A DNA stretch of 64,000 nt from Mycobacterium scrofulaceum (GCF_001667885.1 NZ_LZJW01000091.1:1-64000), one strand, 5' to 3'. Numbered from the stretch's first letter, positions 22,456-32,113 are shown. The notes: generated from the letters alone by a model not told the origin. Numbers and translations are program-made.

Positions 22456-22652
22456 ATTTGCCGTAACGCCGGGGCCCGACCTGGTGTTCCCGGGCGAGGA
22501 AGCCGGCCTCGGGCCGCCCTCGCTTTTTCCCCACCGCAACGCCCGCGTAACCCGCCGGCGGCCGCCCGTAGGTTACGGTTGCGTACGTTTTCCCACGTCG
22601 GAGACACTAAGCGGACGATCCGCCGCGTCAAGGGACCAGTGAGGGAATCGCG

Positions 22653-24479
22653 TTGGGCCACTACATCGCTAACGTCCGTGATCTCGAGTTCAACCTGTTC
22701 GAAGTGCTCGACGTGGGCGCCGTGCTGGGCACCGGACGCTACAGCGACCTCGATGCGGAAACCGTGCGGACGATCCTCGACGAAGCCGCCCGCCTGGCCG
22801 AGGGCCCGGTGGCCGAGTCCTTCGCCTTCGCCGATCGCAACCCGCCCGTCTTCGACCCGGCCACCCACACGATCAGCGTGGCGCCCGAACTGGCCAAAAC
22901 GGTGCAGGCGATCAAAGAGGCCGGCTGGTGGCGGCTGATGCTGGACGAAGAGATCGGCGGCATGGCCGCGCCGCCCCCGCTGGCGTGGGGCGTCAACGAG
23001 ATGATCATCTGCGCCAACCCATCCGCGAACTTCTTCAGCCTCGGCCCGTTGATGGCCCAGGCCCTGTACGTCGAGGGCAACGACGAGCAGCGGCGCTGGG
23101 CGGCCGAGGGCGTGGAGCGGGGCTGGGCGGCCACCATGGTCCTCACCGAACCCGACGCGGGCTCCGACGTCGGGGCCGGCCGCGCCAAGGCGATCGCGCA
23201 ACCGGACGGCACGTGGCACATCGAGGGCGTCAAGCGGTTCATCTCGGGCGGCGACGTGGGCAACACGGCCGACAACATCTTCCACCTCGTGCTCGCCCGC
23301 CCGGAGGGCGCCGGACCGGGCACCAAGGGACTGAGCCTGTTCTACGTGCCCGAGTACCTTTTCGATCCCGAAACGTTCGAACTCGGGCCCCGCAACGGGG
23401 TTTTCGTCACCGGGCTGGAGCACAAGATGGGGATCAAGTCCTCCCCCACGTGCGAATTGACTTTCGGCGCAACGGATCTGCCCGCCGTCGGCTACCTCGT
23501 CGGTGACGTGCACAACGGGATCGCGCAGATGTTCACCGTGATCGAGCACGCGCGCATGACGATCGGCGTCAAGGCCGCCGGCACGTTGTCCACCGGCTAC
23601 CTGAACGCGCTGGCGTTCGCCAAAGAGCGGGTACAGGGCGCCGACCTCACGCAGATGTCCGACAAGACGGCACCGCGGGTCACGATCATCCACCACCCGG
23701 ACGTGCGCCGCAGCCTGATGACGCAGAAGGCCTACGCCGAGGGTCTGCGGGCCTTGTATATGTATGCCGCCGCGCACCAGGATGACGCTGTGGCGCAGCA
23801 CGTTTCGGGCGCCGACCACGAGATGGCACATCGAGTGGACGACCTGCTGCTGCCGATCGTGAAAGGCGTCAGCTCGGAGCGGGCGTACGAGATCCTGACC
23901 GAGTCCCTGCAGACGTTGGGCGGTTCGGGCTTCCTGCAGGACTATCCGCTGGAGCAGTACATCCGGGATTCCAAGATCGATTCGCTCTACGAGGGCACCA
24001 CGGCCATCCAGGCGCTCGACTTCTTCTTCCGCAAGATCGTTCGGGACCGCGGCCAGGCCCTGCAGTTCGTGACCGCTCAGATCACCGCGACCATCGACTC
24101 GTGCGACGACGCGCTCAAACCGCAGGCCGAGCTGCTGCAGACCGCGCTCGACGAGGTGACGGCGATGACGGGCGCCCTGACCGGGTACCTGATGTCCGCC
24201 GCGCAACATCCCACCGAGATCTACAAAGTCGGGCTCGGATCGGTGCGGTACCTGCTCGCGGTCGGCGACCTGCTCATCGGCTGGCGACTGTTGGTGCAGG
24301 CCGGGATCGCGCACGCCGCGCTGGCGGGCGCGGACGGGAACGACGCCGCGTTTTATCGGGGCAAGGTGGCGACGTCGGCCTTTTTCGCCAAGAACATGCT
24401 GCCTAAGCTCACGTCGCTGCGCAAAGTCATCGAGTCCATCGACGGCGAAATCATGCGCATCCCCGAGCAAGCGTTCTGA
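22653..24479 (+). CDS. fadE15: Acyl-CoA dehydrogenase, FadE15 (Rv1467c) orthologue
   Basis: This 608-residue flavoprotein belongs to the long FadE5-like group of acyl-CoA dehydrogenases. Landmarks are [19 protein letters not shown] in the middle domain, [19 protein letters not shown], and the C-terminal [16 protein letters not shown], which contains the conserved base region. It introduces the alpha-beta double bond in acyl-CoA beta-oxidation. The start is TTG at 22653 ([14 protein letters not shown]), which matches the family N-terminus exactly. Size and position next to the thioredoxin gene identify it as FadE15. Confidence 0.93.
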   Translation: MGHYIANVRDLEFNLFEVLDVGAVLGTGRYSDLDAETVRTILDEAARLAEGPVAESFAFADRNPPVFDPATHTISVAPELAKTVQAIKEAGWWRLMLDEEIGGMAAPPPLAWGVNEMIICANPSANFFSLGPLMAQALYVEGNDEQRRWAAEGVERGWAATMVLTEPDAGSDVGAGRAKAIAQPDGTWHIEGVKRFISGGDVGNTADNIFHLVLARPEGAGPGTKGLSLFYVPEYLFDPETFELGPRNGVFVTGLEHKMGIKSSPTCELTFGATDLPAVGYLVGDVHNGIAQMFTVIEHARMTIGVKAAGTLSTGYLNALAFAKERVQGADLTQMSDKTAPRVTIIHHPDVRRSLMTQKAYAEGLRALYMYAAAHQDDAVAQHVSGADHEMAHRVDDLLLPIVKGVSSERAYEILTESLQTLGGSGFLQDYPLEQYIRDSKIDSLYEGTTAIQALDFFFRKIVRDRGQALQFVTAQITATIDSCDDALKPQAELLQTALDEVTAMTGALTGYLMSAAQHPTEIYKVGLGSVRYLLAVGDLLIGWRLLVQAGIAHAALAGADGNDAAFYRGKVATSAFFAKNMLPKLTSLRKVIESIDGEIMRIPEQAF

Positions 24480-24566
24480 CCGCGGCGCGGATTACGCACA
24501 GGTTAGCCACAGCTCCAACTGGTAATACCCATTCCGTTGGGTCCCATCACGATTGGAGATACGTTG

Positions 24567-25328
24567 ATGTCTGCCAGCTGTCCAGCGCCTCGGCTCACCC
24601 GTTTGGCGGTTGCCGCTGCCGCCGCGCTGTCGGTCGCCGCGTGCAGTTCGTCCAACCAATCGAGCCCGCCGACCTCGACGTCGACGTCCACCTCGGTGGT
24701 GACGTCCACGACCACATCGCCGGCCCCGGCGAGCGGTGAGGCGCGGGTCAGCGGTCTGATCGCGTCGGTGGCGGGCAACTCCATTCAGGTCACGAAGGAG
24801 GACAACTCGACCGCTGCGGTGAACTTCACCTCCACCACCAAGGTCACCGAAACCGTCCCGGCCGCGCTGACCGACGTCACCGCGGGCAGCTGTGTCACCG
24901 TGCGGCCCACCCAGGAAGCTCAGCCCGGGCAGCCGGTCACCGCGGCGGCGGTGAAGATCAGCCCCTCCGTCAACGGCGCGTGCCCGGCCAAGCCGGCGGG
25001 GCAGGGTTCGGCCCCGAGCTCGACCACCCCGCCGCCCCCGGGCTCGCCGGCGCCGGCCCCGAAGCCCGCCCCGGTCCGTGGCTCGGTGGCCTCCGTGTCG
25101 GGCAACACCATCAACGTCGGCGGCACCGACCCCAGCGGCAACACCACGCAGACCGCGGTGACGGTCGACGACAAGACCAAGTACAGCAAGCAGACGACCG
25201 CCACCACCGACGCGATCACACAGGGCAAGTGCCTATGGGCGCGCGGGACGATGGACAACGGCACCCTGCAGGCGACCAGCATCAACGTGCGGCAGGCCAC
25301 CGACGGCAGGTGCGGCAAGCCCAAGTAG
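24567..25328 (+). CDS. Lipoprotein with two DUF5666-like repeats
   Basis: The 253-residue precursor has a type II signal peptide ending in the lipobox LSVAAC (Cys at about residue 28). It continues with a Ser/Thr/Pro linker and two homologous beta-rich units. Unit one runs from about residue 65 (SGLIASVAGNSIQVTKEDNST). Unit two runs from about residue 174 (RGSVASVSGNTINVGGTDPSG). The units are separated by a Pro/Ala-rich spacer. DUF5666 domains are OB-like and usually surface-exposed; their function is unknown. The ATG at 24567 has GGAG eight bases upstream, which decides it over a GTG at 24537. Confidence 0.82.
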   Translation: MSASCPAPRLTRLAVAAAAALSVAACSSSNQSSPPTSTSTSTSVVTSTTTSPAPASGEARVSGLIASVAGNSIQVTKEDNSTAAVNFTSTTKVTETVPAALTDVTAGSCVTVRPTQEAQPGQPVTAAAVKISPSVNGACPAKPAGQGSAPSSTTPPPPGSPAPAPKPAPVRGSVASVSGNTINVGGTDPSGNTTQTAVTVDDKTKYSKQTTATTDAITQGKCLWARGTMDNGTLQATSINVRQATDGRCGKPK

Positions 25329-25409
25329 GTCCGGCCAGGGCGGCTGAGCTAACCGCTCCTACCAGGCGGGCGCGGTGCCGCCACCGCGCCCGCCTGGGCC
25401 TGCGAGCAA

Positions 25410-25820
25410 TCAGCCCGTCACACGCAGGTGTTTTCGCGCCGTGAGCTCGCCGTCGGTCACCCATTCGCGCATCGGTTTCCCGGGCGCGCACAGCAGGGTG
25501 AGGACATAGCTACAAGGGATATCGGTGCGGTTGTTGGCGTCCCGATAGTGGATCACGTCGCCGCCGCGCCCCCAAAAAGCCTCTCCAGCACGGAGCACGC
25601 GTGGCGCTTCACCCTCGAGCTCGAACAACATCTCACCGCCGATCATGTAACCGAATCCGGGGCCCCCGGGAAGGCGGTGCGGCGGGTACCCAGAGGCGCC
25701 CGGCGGATGGGTGATGAGAACGGTCACGACATGGGCATCGTCGGGAATGGACGGTAATCGCACTTCCTGAAGCACCTGGACGGTTGACTCGGGTGCGGAC
25801 TCGGACGTTTCCAACGACAT
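25410..25820 (-). CDS. Cupin-domain protein
   Basis: This 136-residue single-domain cupin has the metal-site motif HPPGASGYPPHRLPGGPGFGYMIGGE, with His ligands and a Glu. A second motif is GDVIHYRDANN. It follows the NAD(P)-binding protein gene by three bases, so it is second in a two-gene operon headed by regulatory box A. Cupins of this size often bind or transform small electrophiles or serve as isomerases or dioxygenases; the substrate is not inferable. It is the first gene of the accessory island on this side. Confidence 0.8.
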   Translation of the reverse strand: MSLETSESAPESTVQVLQEVRLPSIPDDAHVVTVLITHPPGASGYPPHRLPGGPGFGYMIGGEMLFELEGEAPRVLRAGEAFWGRGGDVIHYRDANNRTDIPCSYVLTLLCAPGKPMREWVTDGELTARKHLRVTG

Positions 25821-25823
25821 TCG

Positions 25824-26582
25824 TCATCCCGTCCTGGCGGGGCGTGCTTCGATCCAGTCGGAGTATCGAGTCGTGAAGATCGTCGCGTTCTCGTCGGGCG
25901 CGAGGCTGTGATCGTCGATCACCGCACCGAAATACGGAGCCTGGGGATCGGTCACGACCCGGCGTCGATCGCCGTTGGCGGCGAGGCCCGCGCGAACGAA
26001 GTCGTCCATGCCCATTGCTTCGGGTCCCGCGATCTCCACGACGCCGTTGATGGGAGGTCCGATCGCCGCGCGAGCCACGGCGGTGGCGACATCGTCGGCG
26101 GCGATGGGGCGGAACGATGCGGGTGGCAATCTCACAATCTCCCCGTCTGTCGCGGAATCGGCCAAGCCAATCGCGAACTCGTAGAACGGCGTCGCGCGCA
26201 CAATCGAGTACGGCCGGCCCGAATCCTTGATCAGCTCCTCCTGAGCCGCTTTGGCGGTGTTGTAGCCGCTGTCTGGCATGCTCTGCGATCCGACGACGGA
26301 CAACGCGACATGGTGTTTGACTCCCGCTTCCCGCTCGGCAGAAAGAAGGTTCTTGGTCGCGGTCGTGAAGAAGTGCATCACAGGCTCGTCGTCGAAAATT
26401 GGTGAATCAGCAACGTCGACAAGGACATCCGCGCCGGTGACGGCGACTGCTAGGCCTTCGCCGGTGAGCGAGTCGACACCGGATCGGCGTGAAGCGGCGA
26501 TCACGTCGTGTCCCTGCGCGCCAAGCTTGGCCACCACTTTCGAGCCAATGAGGCCACGCCCGCCGATGACTACGATCTTCAT
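25824..26582 (-). CDS. NAD(P)-binding NmrA/SDR-like oxidoreductase
   Basis: This 252-residue Rossmann protein starts with MKIVVIGGRGLIGSKVVAKL, the GxxGxxG motif of atypical SDR/NmrA proteins. Later it has SVVGSQSMPDSGYNTAKAAQE, in which YNTAK keeps the YxxxK spacing, and RATPFYEF. These resemble the quinone-reductase-like (QOR2/NmrA) group that reduces quinones or senses NADPH. The ATG at 26582 has GAAAGG upstream. The gene is first after box A (26775-26807) and is followed by a cupin. Confidence 0.85.
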   Translation of the reverse strand: MKIVVIGGRGLIGSKVVAKLGAQGHDVIAASRRSGVDSLTGEGLAVAVTGADVLVDVADSPIFDDEPVMHFFTTATKNLLSAEREAGVKHHVALSVVGSQSMPDSGYNTAKAAQEELIKDSGRPYSIVRATPFYEFAIGLADSATDGEIVRLPPASFRPIAADDVATAVARAAIGPPINGVVEIAGPEAMGMDDFVRAGLAANGDRRRVVTDPQAPYFGAVIDDHSLAPDENATIFTTRYSDWIEARPARTG

Positions 26583-26774
26583 GATGAACCTTTCAGCGTT
26601 GTAGTCTGGCCGGTGATCGAGCCCCGCCGGGACGATCGGAGACGCTTGCCGGCATCGGGGACGTGGGTCCTGCGATCGACGTTCCACCGGATGACGTTCG
26701 CTCGCCGAGGCGCCCTGCAAGCAGACCGGCCATCCGTCTCGGTCCATTCAGCCTGTGGCCGAACGGGGTGATCT

Positions 26775-26807
26775 GTCATCACCCCGGCCACCTCTTCACC
26801 CGGGTGA
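26775..26807 (-). promoter_or_regulatory. Regulatory box A (bipartite 33-bp element)
   Basis: On the minus strand it reads TCACCCGGGTGAA, 11 bases, then GGTGATGAC, followed by AGATCACC. It is oriented toward the gene at 25824-26582, whose ATG is 192 bp away. The 12-bp palindrome and the spacing are identical to those of boxes B-F, H, I and J. Confidence 0.85.
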
Positions 26808-26824
26808 GGACCCCGTGTGCCCCG

Positions 26825-27133
26825 TCACTCAGCGTCCGCATCGAACTCTTCGCGCGCCACCCTGTAGAACGACATGCCGTCGTTTGGGCTGCCACTGATC
26901 TGACCGTGGTGCCGCCCGGCGCGCAGCGGAAGGCCGTCCGGGTAGCCAAGTTCCGGCTCCTCAGCGGCCAGACGCTCGTCCAGCGTCAGGTGCTCGTCGG
27001 CCGAGATCCAGCGCAACGGCGCATCGACCACGATGTCGCCATCGTCATTGCGTACTTCGTCGGAGTCCAACGACTCGCTGGGCCCTAATGTGCCATCGGG
27101 CCGGGTGTCGTCGTAGTCGCCGTCGCTGATCAT
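26825..27133 (-). CDS. Small acidic protein, DUF5709-like
   Basis: This 102-residue, very acidic protein contains TLGPSESLDSDEV and LTLDERLAAEEPELGY. Those resemble the ESLDQRLAEEEP-type motifs of actinobacterial DUF5709 proteins. It has no signal peptide, helix or cysteine. The ATG at 27133 is supported by GGAGGCGAGGA just upstream. It is the third gene of the operon controlled by box B (SDR, cupin, this protein). Function unknown. Confidence 0.7.
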   Translation of the reverse strand: MISDGDYDDTRPDGTLGPSESLDSDEVRNDDGDIVVDAPLRWISADEHLTLDERLAAEEPELGYPDGLPLRAGRHHGQISGSPNDGMSFYRVAREEFDADAE

Positions 27134-27171
27134 ATTCCTCGCCTCCACGCGGGTCTCAGCCCGAGCGCGCC

Positions 27172-27735
27172 CTACGCACGCGATTTGCGAACCCGCCGCG
27201 TCCTCAAAAGAGGTTCACCTGGGAATTCCAAGTCGAAGCGTTTGCAGAGTTCGGCGACGCTGTCGACATCCATCTCGAGTTCGTAGCGCGCACAGAGCTC
27301 ATCCAGGACGTCGGGCGATATCGTCGCGATACCGCCGAGATCAGCAAGCTCGTCGAAAAACTGCTCGAATCCCGCGGGGGAAATGATCTCGAGGATGCGG
27401 GCCGGCTCGTCGCCCGCGTTCCAGAAGGTGTGCCATTGACCTCGCGGCTTGAAGATGAAGTCGCCGGGCCCGCCATCGAGCACCTCATCGCCGAGCAAGG
27501 CGCCCACGCGCCCCTCGATGATCCAGCTGTATTCATCTTCGTTGTGATGGCGATGAAGGGGTGCGGCCAGCGCCCGGGGTGACATGGGATGCTCGAGGAC
27601 GGAGAAGCGACCGTCAGCCCCAAATCTATCCAGGATGTGGCGCACACCGACGGTCCCATTGAAGACGGACTTGCCTTCGGTGCGCCCGACAGACTTGGCC
27701 GGCGGCCCGCCGCGCCTGAAGATGTTTATTGTCAC
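27172..27735 (-). CDS. Cupin_2 domain protein
   Basis: This 187-residue protein has a cupin core at about residues 45-120. The first motif is APLHRHHNEDEYSWIIEG (three His plus Glu for metal binding) and the second is GDFIFKPRGQWHTFWN. A C-terminal helical extension of about 65 residues carries leucine/aspartate-rich helices and a basic end. The GTG start at 27735 has AGGAGA seven bases upstream. It lies between the SDR gene (27 bp) and the small acidic gene in the box B operon. Similar cupins accompany oxidoreductases in actinobacteria; no substrate is known. Confidence 0.85.
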   Translation of the reverse strand: MTINIFRRGGPPAKSVGRTEGKSVFNGTVGVRHILDRFGADGRFSVLEHPMSPRALAAPLHRHHNEDEYSWIIEGRVGALLGDEVLDGGPGDFIFKPRGQWHTFWNAGDEPARILEIISPAGFEQFFDELADLGGIATISPDVLDELCARYELEMDVDSVAELCKRFDLEFPGEPLLRTRRVRKSRA

Positions 27736-27762
27736 TGCAATCTCTCCTTTGAGGCTTTCTGT

Positions 27763-28530
27763 CTAATTGCGGCCGGCCATGACGCCGCCATCGACATTGA
27801 GAATCGCGCCGGTGACCCAGCTGGCCTGATCCGACAGCAGATATGTCACGGCATTGGCCACGTCGGCTGGTGTGCCGACTCGCCCCAAGGGGTGAAAGGG
27901 CGCGAAAGAGTCGAGCGTCGAATCGATCTCGTCCTTGGGCACCCAGCGCTCGAGTGCCGGGGTTTTGACGGCGGCCGGTGCCACGGCGTTCACCCGAATC
28001 TTGTGCCCGGCAAGCTCGATGGCCAGGTTATGGGTCAGCGCATGGAGGCCGGCTTTTTGCATGGAGTGCCCGCACGACGGGGTCACACCGATCGCCTGAT
28101 GCGCCCACATGCTGCCGATGTTGACAATGGCCCCGCCCTCACCGCGGGCGATCATGCCCGCGACAACGGTCTGGGTCAGGAAGAACAGGGCGTAATTGAG
28201 GTCCATGTACGAGTCGTAGTCCTGCGCTTCGTACTCGAGAAACGGCTTGGGGATGAAGAATCCGGCCGCGTTGACCAACAGTGTCGCCTGGCCGTGCTCC
28301 TCAGAAAGCGTCCGCTGCACATCGGCGACCGCGTTGCGATCCGTCAGCTCGGCGGAGATACCCCAAGCATGGCCACGCCGGCTCAGCTCGGCGACGGTTT
28401 CGTCGACGCGGTTCTTCGACAGACCCACGATCACCGCGCTCCCGCCATGATCGACGATGTCGATCGCAACCTGCCGACCCATGCCGGCACTGCCGCCGAT
28501 GACAACAACCTTCTTGCCCTCAAAATGCAT
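27763..28530 (-). CDS. Short-chain dehydrogenase-fold protein with His in place of the catalytic Tyr
   Basis: This 255-residue SDR-fold protein has a clear cofactor motif ([15 protein letters not shown]), NAAG after strand 4 and the NIGSM serine. The usual YxxxK is replaced: the sequence is [16 protein letters not shown], so His occupies the tyrosine position while Lys is kept. A TAC to CAC change would explain it. It may be catalytically altered or serve a binding role. The ATG at 28530 follows AGGAAGG. It is the first gene after box B and heads an SDR-cupin-DUF5709-like operon. Confidence 0.88.
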   Translation of the reverse strand: MHFEGKKVVVIGGSAGMGRQVAIDIVDHGGSAVIVGLSKNRVDETVAELSRRGHAWGISAELTDRNAVADVQRTLSEEHGQATLLVNAAGFFIPKPFLEYEAQDYDSYMDLNYALFFLTQTVVAGMIARGEGGAIVNIGSMWAHQAIGVTPSCGHSMQKAGLHALTHNLAIELAGHKIRVNAVAPAAVKTPALERWVPKDEIDSTLDSFAPFHPLGRVGTPADVANAVTYLLSDQASWVTGAILNVDGGVMAGRN

Positions 28531-28643
28531 GTGCGCCTTCCTGGTTCTCGTTGCGGCTGTGCTGGACCGCTTCGTGGTGACGTCGGCTGTAACGCGTTCC
28601 ACCGGACTGGTCGTACCGAGACTGCTGTCGAGCGAGGTGAGCT

Positions 28644-28676
28644 GTCATCACCCCCACCACCTGTTCACCCGGGTGA
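28644..28676 (-). promoter_or_regulatory. Regulatory box B
   Basis: On the minus strand: TCACCCGGGTGAA-N11-GGTGATGAC followed by AGCTCACC. It faces the SDR gene, whose ATG (28530) is 113 bp downstream. Matches the consensus at all fixed positions. Confidence 0.88.
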
Positions 28677-28822
28677 GACTGCGCGACGCTAAGGGCGAAT
28701 CATGCTTTGGAAAGCTCCGGCTGGCTGAAACTTTCTGTGCACGAGTTTGTTTCGTTTCCCGGCCTGGGTTGATCATTGCGGCTCCGGAGACACTCGCCAG
28801 AGATTTCGCCGCCGCTGGTCGG

Positions 28823-29740
28823 TCACAACGAGGCCGCGACAGCCCATAGCTCTTCGGCCACCGGAGCGTCCGCCCAGCCCAGTCCGCTCAGCACCACATC
28901 GGTCGCACCCGCATCCAGATAACTCCGAAGCTGACGCCTGAGTGTTTTCGCTGAACCCACCACTGCGAGGTCTGCCGCATCGCGAACACCTTCGCGGGCG
29001 ATCACCTTCCGATAAGACGGAATGGTCTCGTAGAAGCTTAATTGCTGGGCCGCGAAATTCCTTGCTGAATTGACGCTGTCGGACACCAGTGTTGGCACCT
29101 GCGCGATGATCCTGGGTTTCGGCCGTCCAGCGGCGGCGGCTGACTTCGCGATGGCCGGTTCGATGAACTCTGCGATTGTCCGCGGACCGGCGAGATATGT
29201 CAGAGTGCCGTCGGCCAGCTCGCCGGCGACCCGCAACGCCTTCGGGCCCATCGCTGCCACATACACCGGAATGGGCGTGCCCCCGGCGACCCGCACCGGC
29301 CATCCAGGATGCGCGCTGATCTCGTTGCCGCTGAAGTCCACCGCGCCGGTGTCGAAGATGGACTTCAGCACCGTCAGGTGCTCACGAAGGCGTGTGATCG
29401 TGTTGGGCCACGACGTCCGGAAGGCCTGTCGCTCCGGCTCGTGCGCACCCAACCCGAGACCAAGACTAAAGGCGCCGTGCGATGCGGCCTGCGCCGTCTG
29501 CGCCAGCGACGCGACGATCAGTGGATGACGCGGGTTGATCGGCACCACCGCCGTACCGACCCCGAGCCCCGGTACGGCCGCACCCACCAACGCGGCGAGG
29601 GCGATCGCATCAAGATCGAATTGCTGGCCCAGCCAGACCTGCCGGACGCCGAGCGAACGCGCACGGCCGGCCTGCGCCACCACGTCATCGACGACGTTGA
29701 TTGCTTGAGGATTGGGGAACAACACGATTCCGGTCGGCAT
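28823..29740 (-). CDS. LLM-class F420-dependent oxidoreductase
   Basis: This 305-residue TIM-barrel protein of the luciferase-like monooxygenase family is probably F420-dependent, as is usual in mycobacteria. Indicators are ARSLGVRQVWLGQQFDLDAIALAALVG, VGTAVVPINPRHP with its nonprolyl cis-peptide region, and FSLGLGLGAHEPE. The C-terminal ADLAVVGSAKTLRRQLRSYLDAGATDVVLS is typical of the family. It follows the SnoaL-like gene by 62 bp and is second in the operon headed by box C. Its substrate is unknown; island context points to detoxification or redox metabolism. Confidence 0.9.
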   Translation of the reverse strand: MPTGIVLFPNPQAINVVDDVVAQAGRARSLGVRQVWLGQQFDLDAIALAALVGAAVPGLGVGTAVVPINPRHPLIVASLAQTAQAASHGAFSLGLGLGAHEPERQAFRTSWPNTITRLREHLTVLKSIFDTGAVDFSGNEISAHPGWPVRVAGGTPIPVYVAAMGPKALRVAGELADGTLTYLAGPRTIAEFIEPAIAKSAAAAGRPKPRIIAQVPTLVSDSVNSARNFAAQQLSFYETIPSYRKVIAREGVRDAADLAVVGSAKTLRRQLRSYLDAGATDVVLSGLGWADAPVAEELWAVAASL

Positions 29741-29802
29741 GGTGGATCCAATCGCAGGCTGAACTGACCTCTTCGATCTGTTCGGATCGATCCCGGGTGG
29801 TG

Positions 29803-30183
29803 TTAAGCGCCCGGGGCGATCGCGCAGGCCGCGACACAGACCCAGGTGCCATCACGCTTTTGATATGTGTCCGTGTACAGAGCTTCCTGCTCCGCGCCAT
29901 CGGCGAGCATGGTGTAGGTGGCGCGCGCGTGGATCAGAGCGACGTCACTGAGGATGCGGATGTTGACGTCGTGGACAGCGAGATCCTTGAAGGGACGCGG
30001 CTCAGCGATGTATTCGAGGAACTCTTCGCGGTTTCGGGTTACGCCCGGCGTCTGCACGATGAAGTCTTCAGCAAGGAACTCGCGGAAGCGCCGGACGTCG
30101 TTGAACTGGTCGGAGTGGACGTAGTCGTTGTTGAGCTGCGCGAGGATCGCCAAATCTTCGGCCGGTTGCTCGGCATGGTGCAT
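29803..30183 (-). CDS. SnoaL/NTF2-like protein
   Basis: The 126-residue product has an alpha+beta barrel fold of the SnoaL/DUF4440 type. It shows an N-terminal helix (AILAQLNNDYVHSDQFNDV), FLAEDFIVQTPG and the late strand pair EALYTDTYQKRDGTWVCVAA. Such proteins are small isomerases, hydrolases or carriers for hydrophobic ligands. The ATG at 30183 is preceded by GAGGGAA. It is the first gene after box C and probably co-transcribed with the LLM-type oxidoreductase. Confidence 0.85.
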   Translation of the reverse strand: MHHAEQPAEDLAILAQLNNDYVHSDQFNDVRRFREFLAEDFIVQTPGVTRNREEFLEYIAEPRPFKDLAVHDVNIRILSDVALIHARATYTMLADGAEQEALYTDTYQKRDGTWVCVAACAIAPGA

Positions 30184-30277
30184 CTTCTGTTCCCTCTCCG
30201 TGCGGTGTCAGCTCGACGGCGGCGTCGTCGAGACGGGCTTGGTCCCAAATTGCATCCTTGGAGCGCCTTGAGGAGCT

Positions 30278-30310
30278 GTCATCACCCGAAACGTGCATTC
30301 ACCCGGGTGA
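30278..30310 (-). promoter_or_regulatory. Regulatory box C
   Basis: On the minus strand: TCACCCGGGTGAA-N11-GGTGATGAC followed by AGCTCCTC. It faces the SnoaL-like gene 94 bp downstream. Confidence 0.88.
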
Positions 30311-30369
30311 ACAGACCTGCCATCAAGACGAATTCGCGCCCAGACGTCTGGCGACCGAGCGGTGCACGG

Positions 30370-31839
30370 TTAGCGCGGAGACGATGGATCGGTTGCGGCC
30401 GAAGCGCTGCTGGCCAGGGCCGGTTGCACACCGGGCCGGTCGCGGCACAGTGCGGCAATCGCGCCCGGCACGGGCTGGCATCCGTCGGGCGGATTGGTGA
30501 TCAACACGGCGGCGCACAACGCGCCGATGGTGAATAGCGCTGCGCTCACCTGAAACACGTGGGCGAATCCGGTGGCGCTCGCCGCGCCAACGCTGATCAG
30601 CCCCATGGACCCAATCGACATCAGCGCGCCCAGCCGCGAGACGGCGTTGTTGATCGCCGACGCCAGACCGCTGTGCTCTGACGGCACCGATGCCAGCGTC
30701 AGCGATGTCAGTGGCGTGACAGTCGCAACCAGCCCGATGGCCAGCACGGTTATTCCCGGAATTACGTCGGTGATCGCATGGAAATCCTGGGCTTTCGGAC
30801 GGATCAGCAGCAGCCCGATGCCCGCCAAGGCGGGCCCGCCGATCAGGAATGTGCGCGGGCCCACCCGTGCGGCAATCCGGCCGACATGGCGGGCGAACAC
30901 CAACGACAGCGCCGGAATCGGCAGGGTGGTCAATCCGGCCGCGGTTGCTGAGTAGCCGCCGATTTCTTGGGTGTAGAGGGCGATGGCCAGCGAAGCCAGC
31001 GTCAACCCGGCATAGATGAATGCGGTGACGAGATTGGCGGCGCCGAAATTACGAAAGGTGAACAGCGGCAACGGAACCATCGGATTCCTGCTGCGGCGCT
31101 GCCAGCTTACGAAGGCTGCCAGCGCGGCCACCCCAATCACCAGCGGCGCGATGACCCGCGGTTCGGTCCAGCCGTCGTGTTGCGATCCGATCAACGCATA
31201 CACGGTCCCGGCCAGCCCGACCGCCGATAGGCCCACCCCCGCGACATCGACGCGTGCGCCTGCGACCCGTCGAGACATCGGGCACAGCCAGAATGTCAGC
31301 GTAAACCCGGCCGCGATGGGGATCGCCGACAACACGAAAATCCAGCGCCAGCCAAGCAAATCGACGCACAATCCACCCAGCAGGGGGCCCAACGCGAAGG
31401 CGGTTCCGGTCCACCCGGTCCAGACGCCGATCGCAGCGGACTGGTGCGCCTTATCGAACACCGTATTGATCAGCGCCAGTGAGCCCGGCACGAGGAACGC
31501 CGCACCCAGGCCCTGGATTACGCGCCCGGCGATAAGCATCCCCGGTGAATTGGCAACCGCCGCCAGAACCGAGCCCGCCCCGAAAGTCATCAGCCCAAAC
31601 CGCATTACCGGAACGCGTCCGAACAGATCCGAGATGGACCCGGCGGGAAGAATCACGGTCGCCATCGCCAGCAGGTAGCCCTCGATGACCCATTGCTGCA
31701 GCGCTAGGCCGCCGCCGAGGTCACGCTCGGTGGCAGGCAACGCCAGGTTGATGACGGTGGAGTCGAGGAACGCGACCATTGACACCATCACCGCGACCGC
31801 CATCGCGCGGCTGGTCGGCGCCGCGTCGCGCAAGCTCAC
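30370..31839 (-). CDS. MFS drug transporter of the DHA2 (14-TMS) type
   Basis: This 489-residue polytopic protein is of the EmrB/QacA type. The first helix carries VAFLDSTVINLALP, the motif D1-like signature of DHA2 proteins. Motif A is present as GSISDLFGRVPVM, and motif C-like GPLLGGLCVDLLGWRW follows. It is expected to be a proton-driven exporter of lipophilic toxicants. The start is a GTG at 31839. It is probably the last gene of the long minus-strand operon that begins at 37045, giving that operon an export arm. Confidence 0.93.
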   Translation of the reverse strand: MSLRDAAPTSRAMAVAVMVSMVAFLDSTVINLALPATERDLGGGLALQQWVIEGYLLAMATVILPAGSISDLFGRVPVMRFGLMTFGAGSVLAAVANSPGMLIAGRVIQGLGAAFLVPGSLALINTVFDKAHQSAAIGVWTGWTGTAFALGPLLGGLCVDLLGWRWIFVLSAIPIAAGFTLTFWLCPMSRRVAGARVDVAGVGLSAVGLAGTVYALIGSQHDGWTEPRVIAPLVIGVAALAAFVSWQRRSRNPMVPLPLFTFRNFGAANLVTAFIYAGLTLASLAIALYTQEIGGYSATAAGLTTLPIPALSLVFARHVGRIAARVGPRTFLIGGPALAGIGLLLIRPKAQDFHAITDVIPGITVLAIGLVATVTPLTSLTLASVPSEHSGLASAINNAVSRLGALMSIGSMGLISVGAASATGFAHVFQVSAALFTIGALCAAVLITNPPDGCQPVPGAIAALCRDRPGVQPALASSASAATDPSSPR

Positions 31840-31909
31840 CGCCGGGGCCGTCCCGCGGGTGACGATGGCGGTGCGCCAGATCCCTTGCTTGCGAGGGTCA
31901 TCGGCGGTT

Positions 31910-32113
31910 TCAGAGCGCCTTTCTCAGACTCTTCAGCTGCGCCAACGCATCGATGTCGCTCCTGGTGATCCCCTTGTGCCGGTTGGTTTGCGCGCTGTGG
32001 TCGTCGACGGGGATGGTCGCCTCGACCTCGTTGGCGCCGACGTCACCGGAACCGACGGATCGCTTGGAGCTTTGGGGGTTGCCGGGGCTTCGACCGCCGC
32101 AGTCGCCTTCCAT
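31910..32113 (-). CDS. Small hydrophilic protein, unknown
   Basis: This is a 67-residue hydrophilic protein with a Gly/Ser-rich N-terminus and a short C-terminal helix (RSDIDALAQLKSLRKAL). No domain is recognised. Reality is supported by a near-perfect Shine-Dalgarno (AAGGAGG) seven bases before ATG 32113 and by its place between the nitroreductase and MFS genes in a tightly packed operon. Confidence 0.6.
   Translation of the reverse strand: MEGDCGGRSPGNPQSSKRSVGSGDVGANEVEATIPVDDHSAQTNRHKGITRSDIDALAQLKSLRKAL

Noticed and set aside
22452..24470. A 672-residue minus-strand frame opposite fadE15
   Set aside because: It is antisense to a complete acyl-CoA dehydrogenase and has no recognisable domain or ribosome site.
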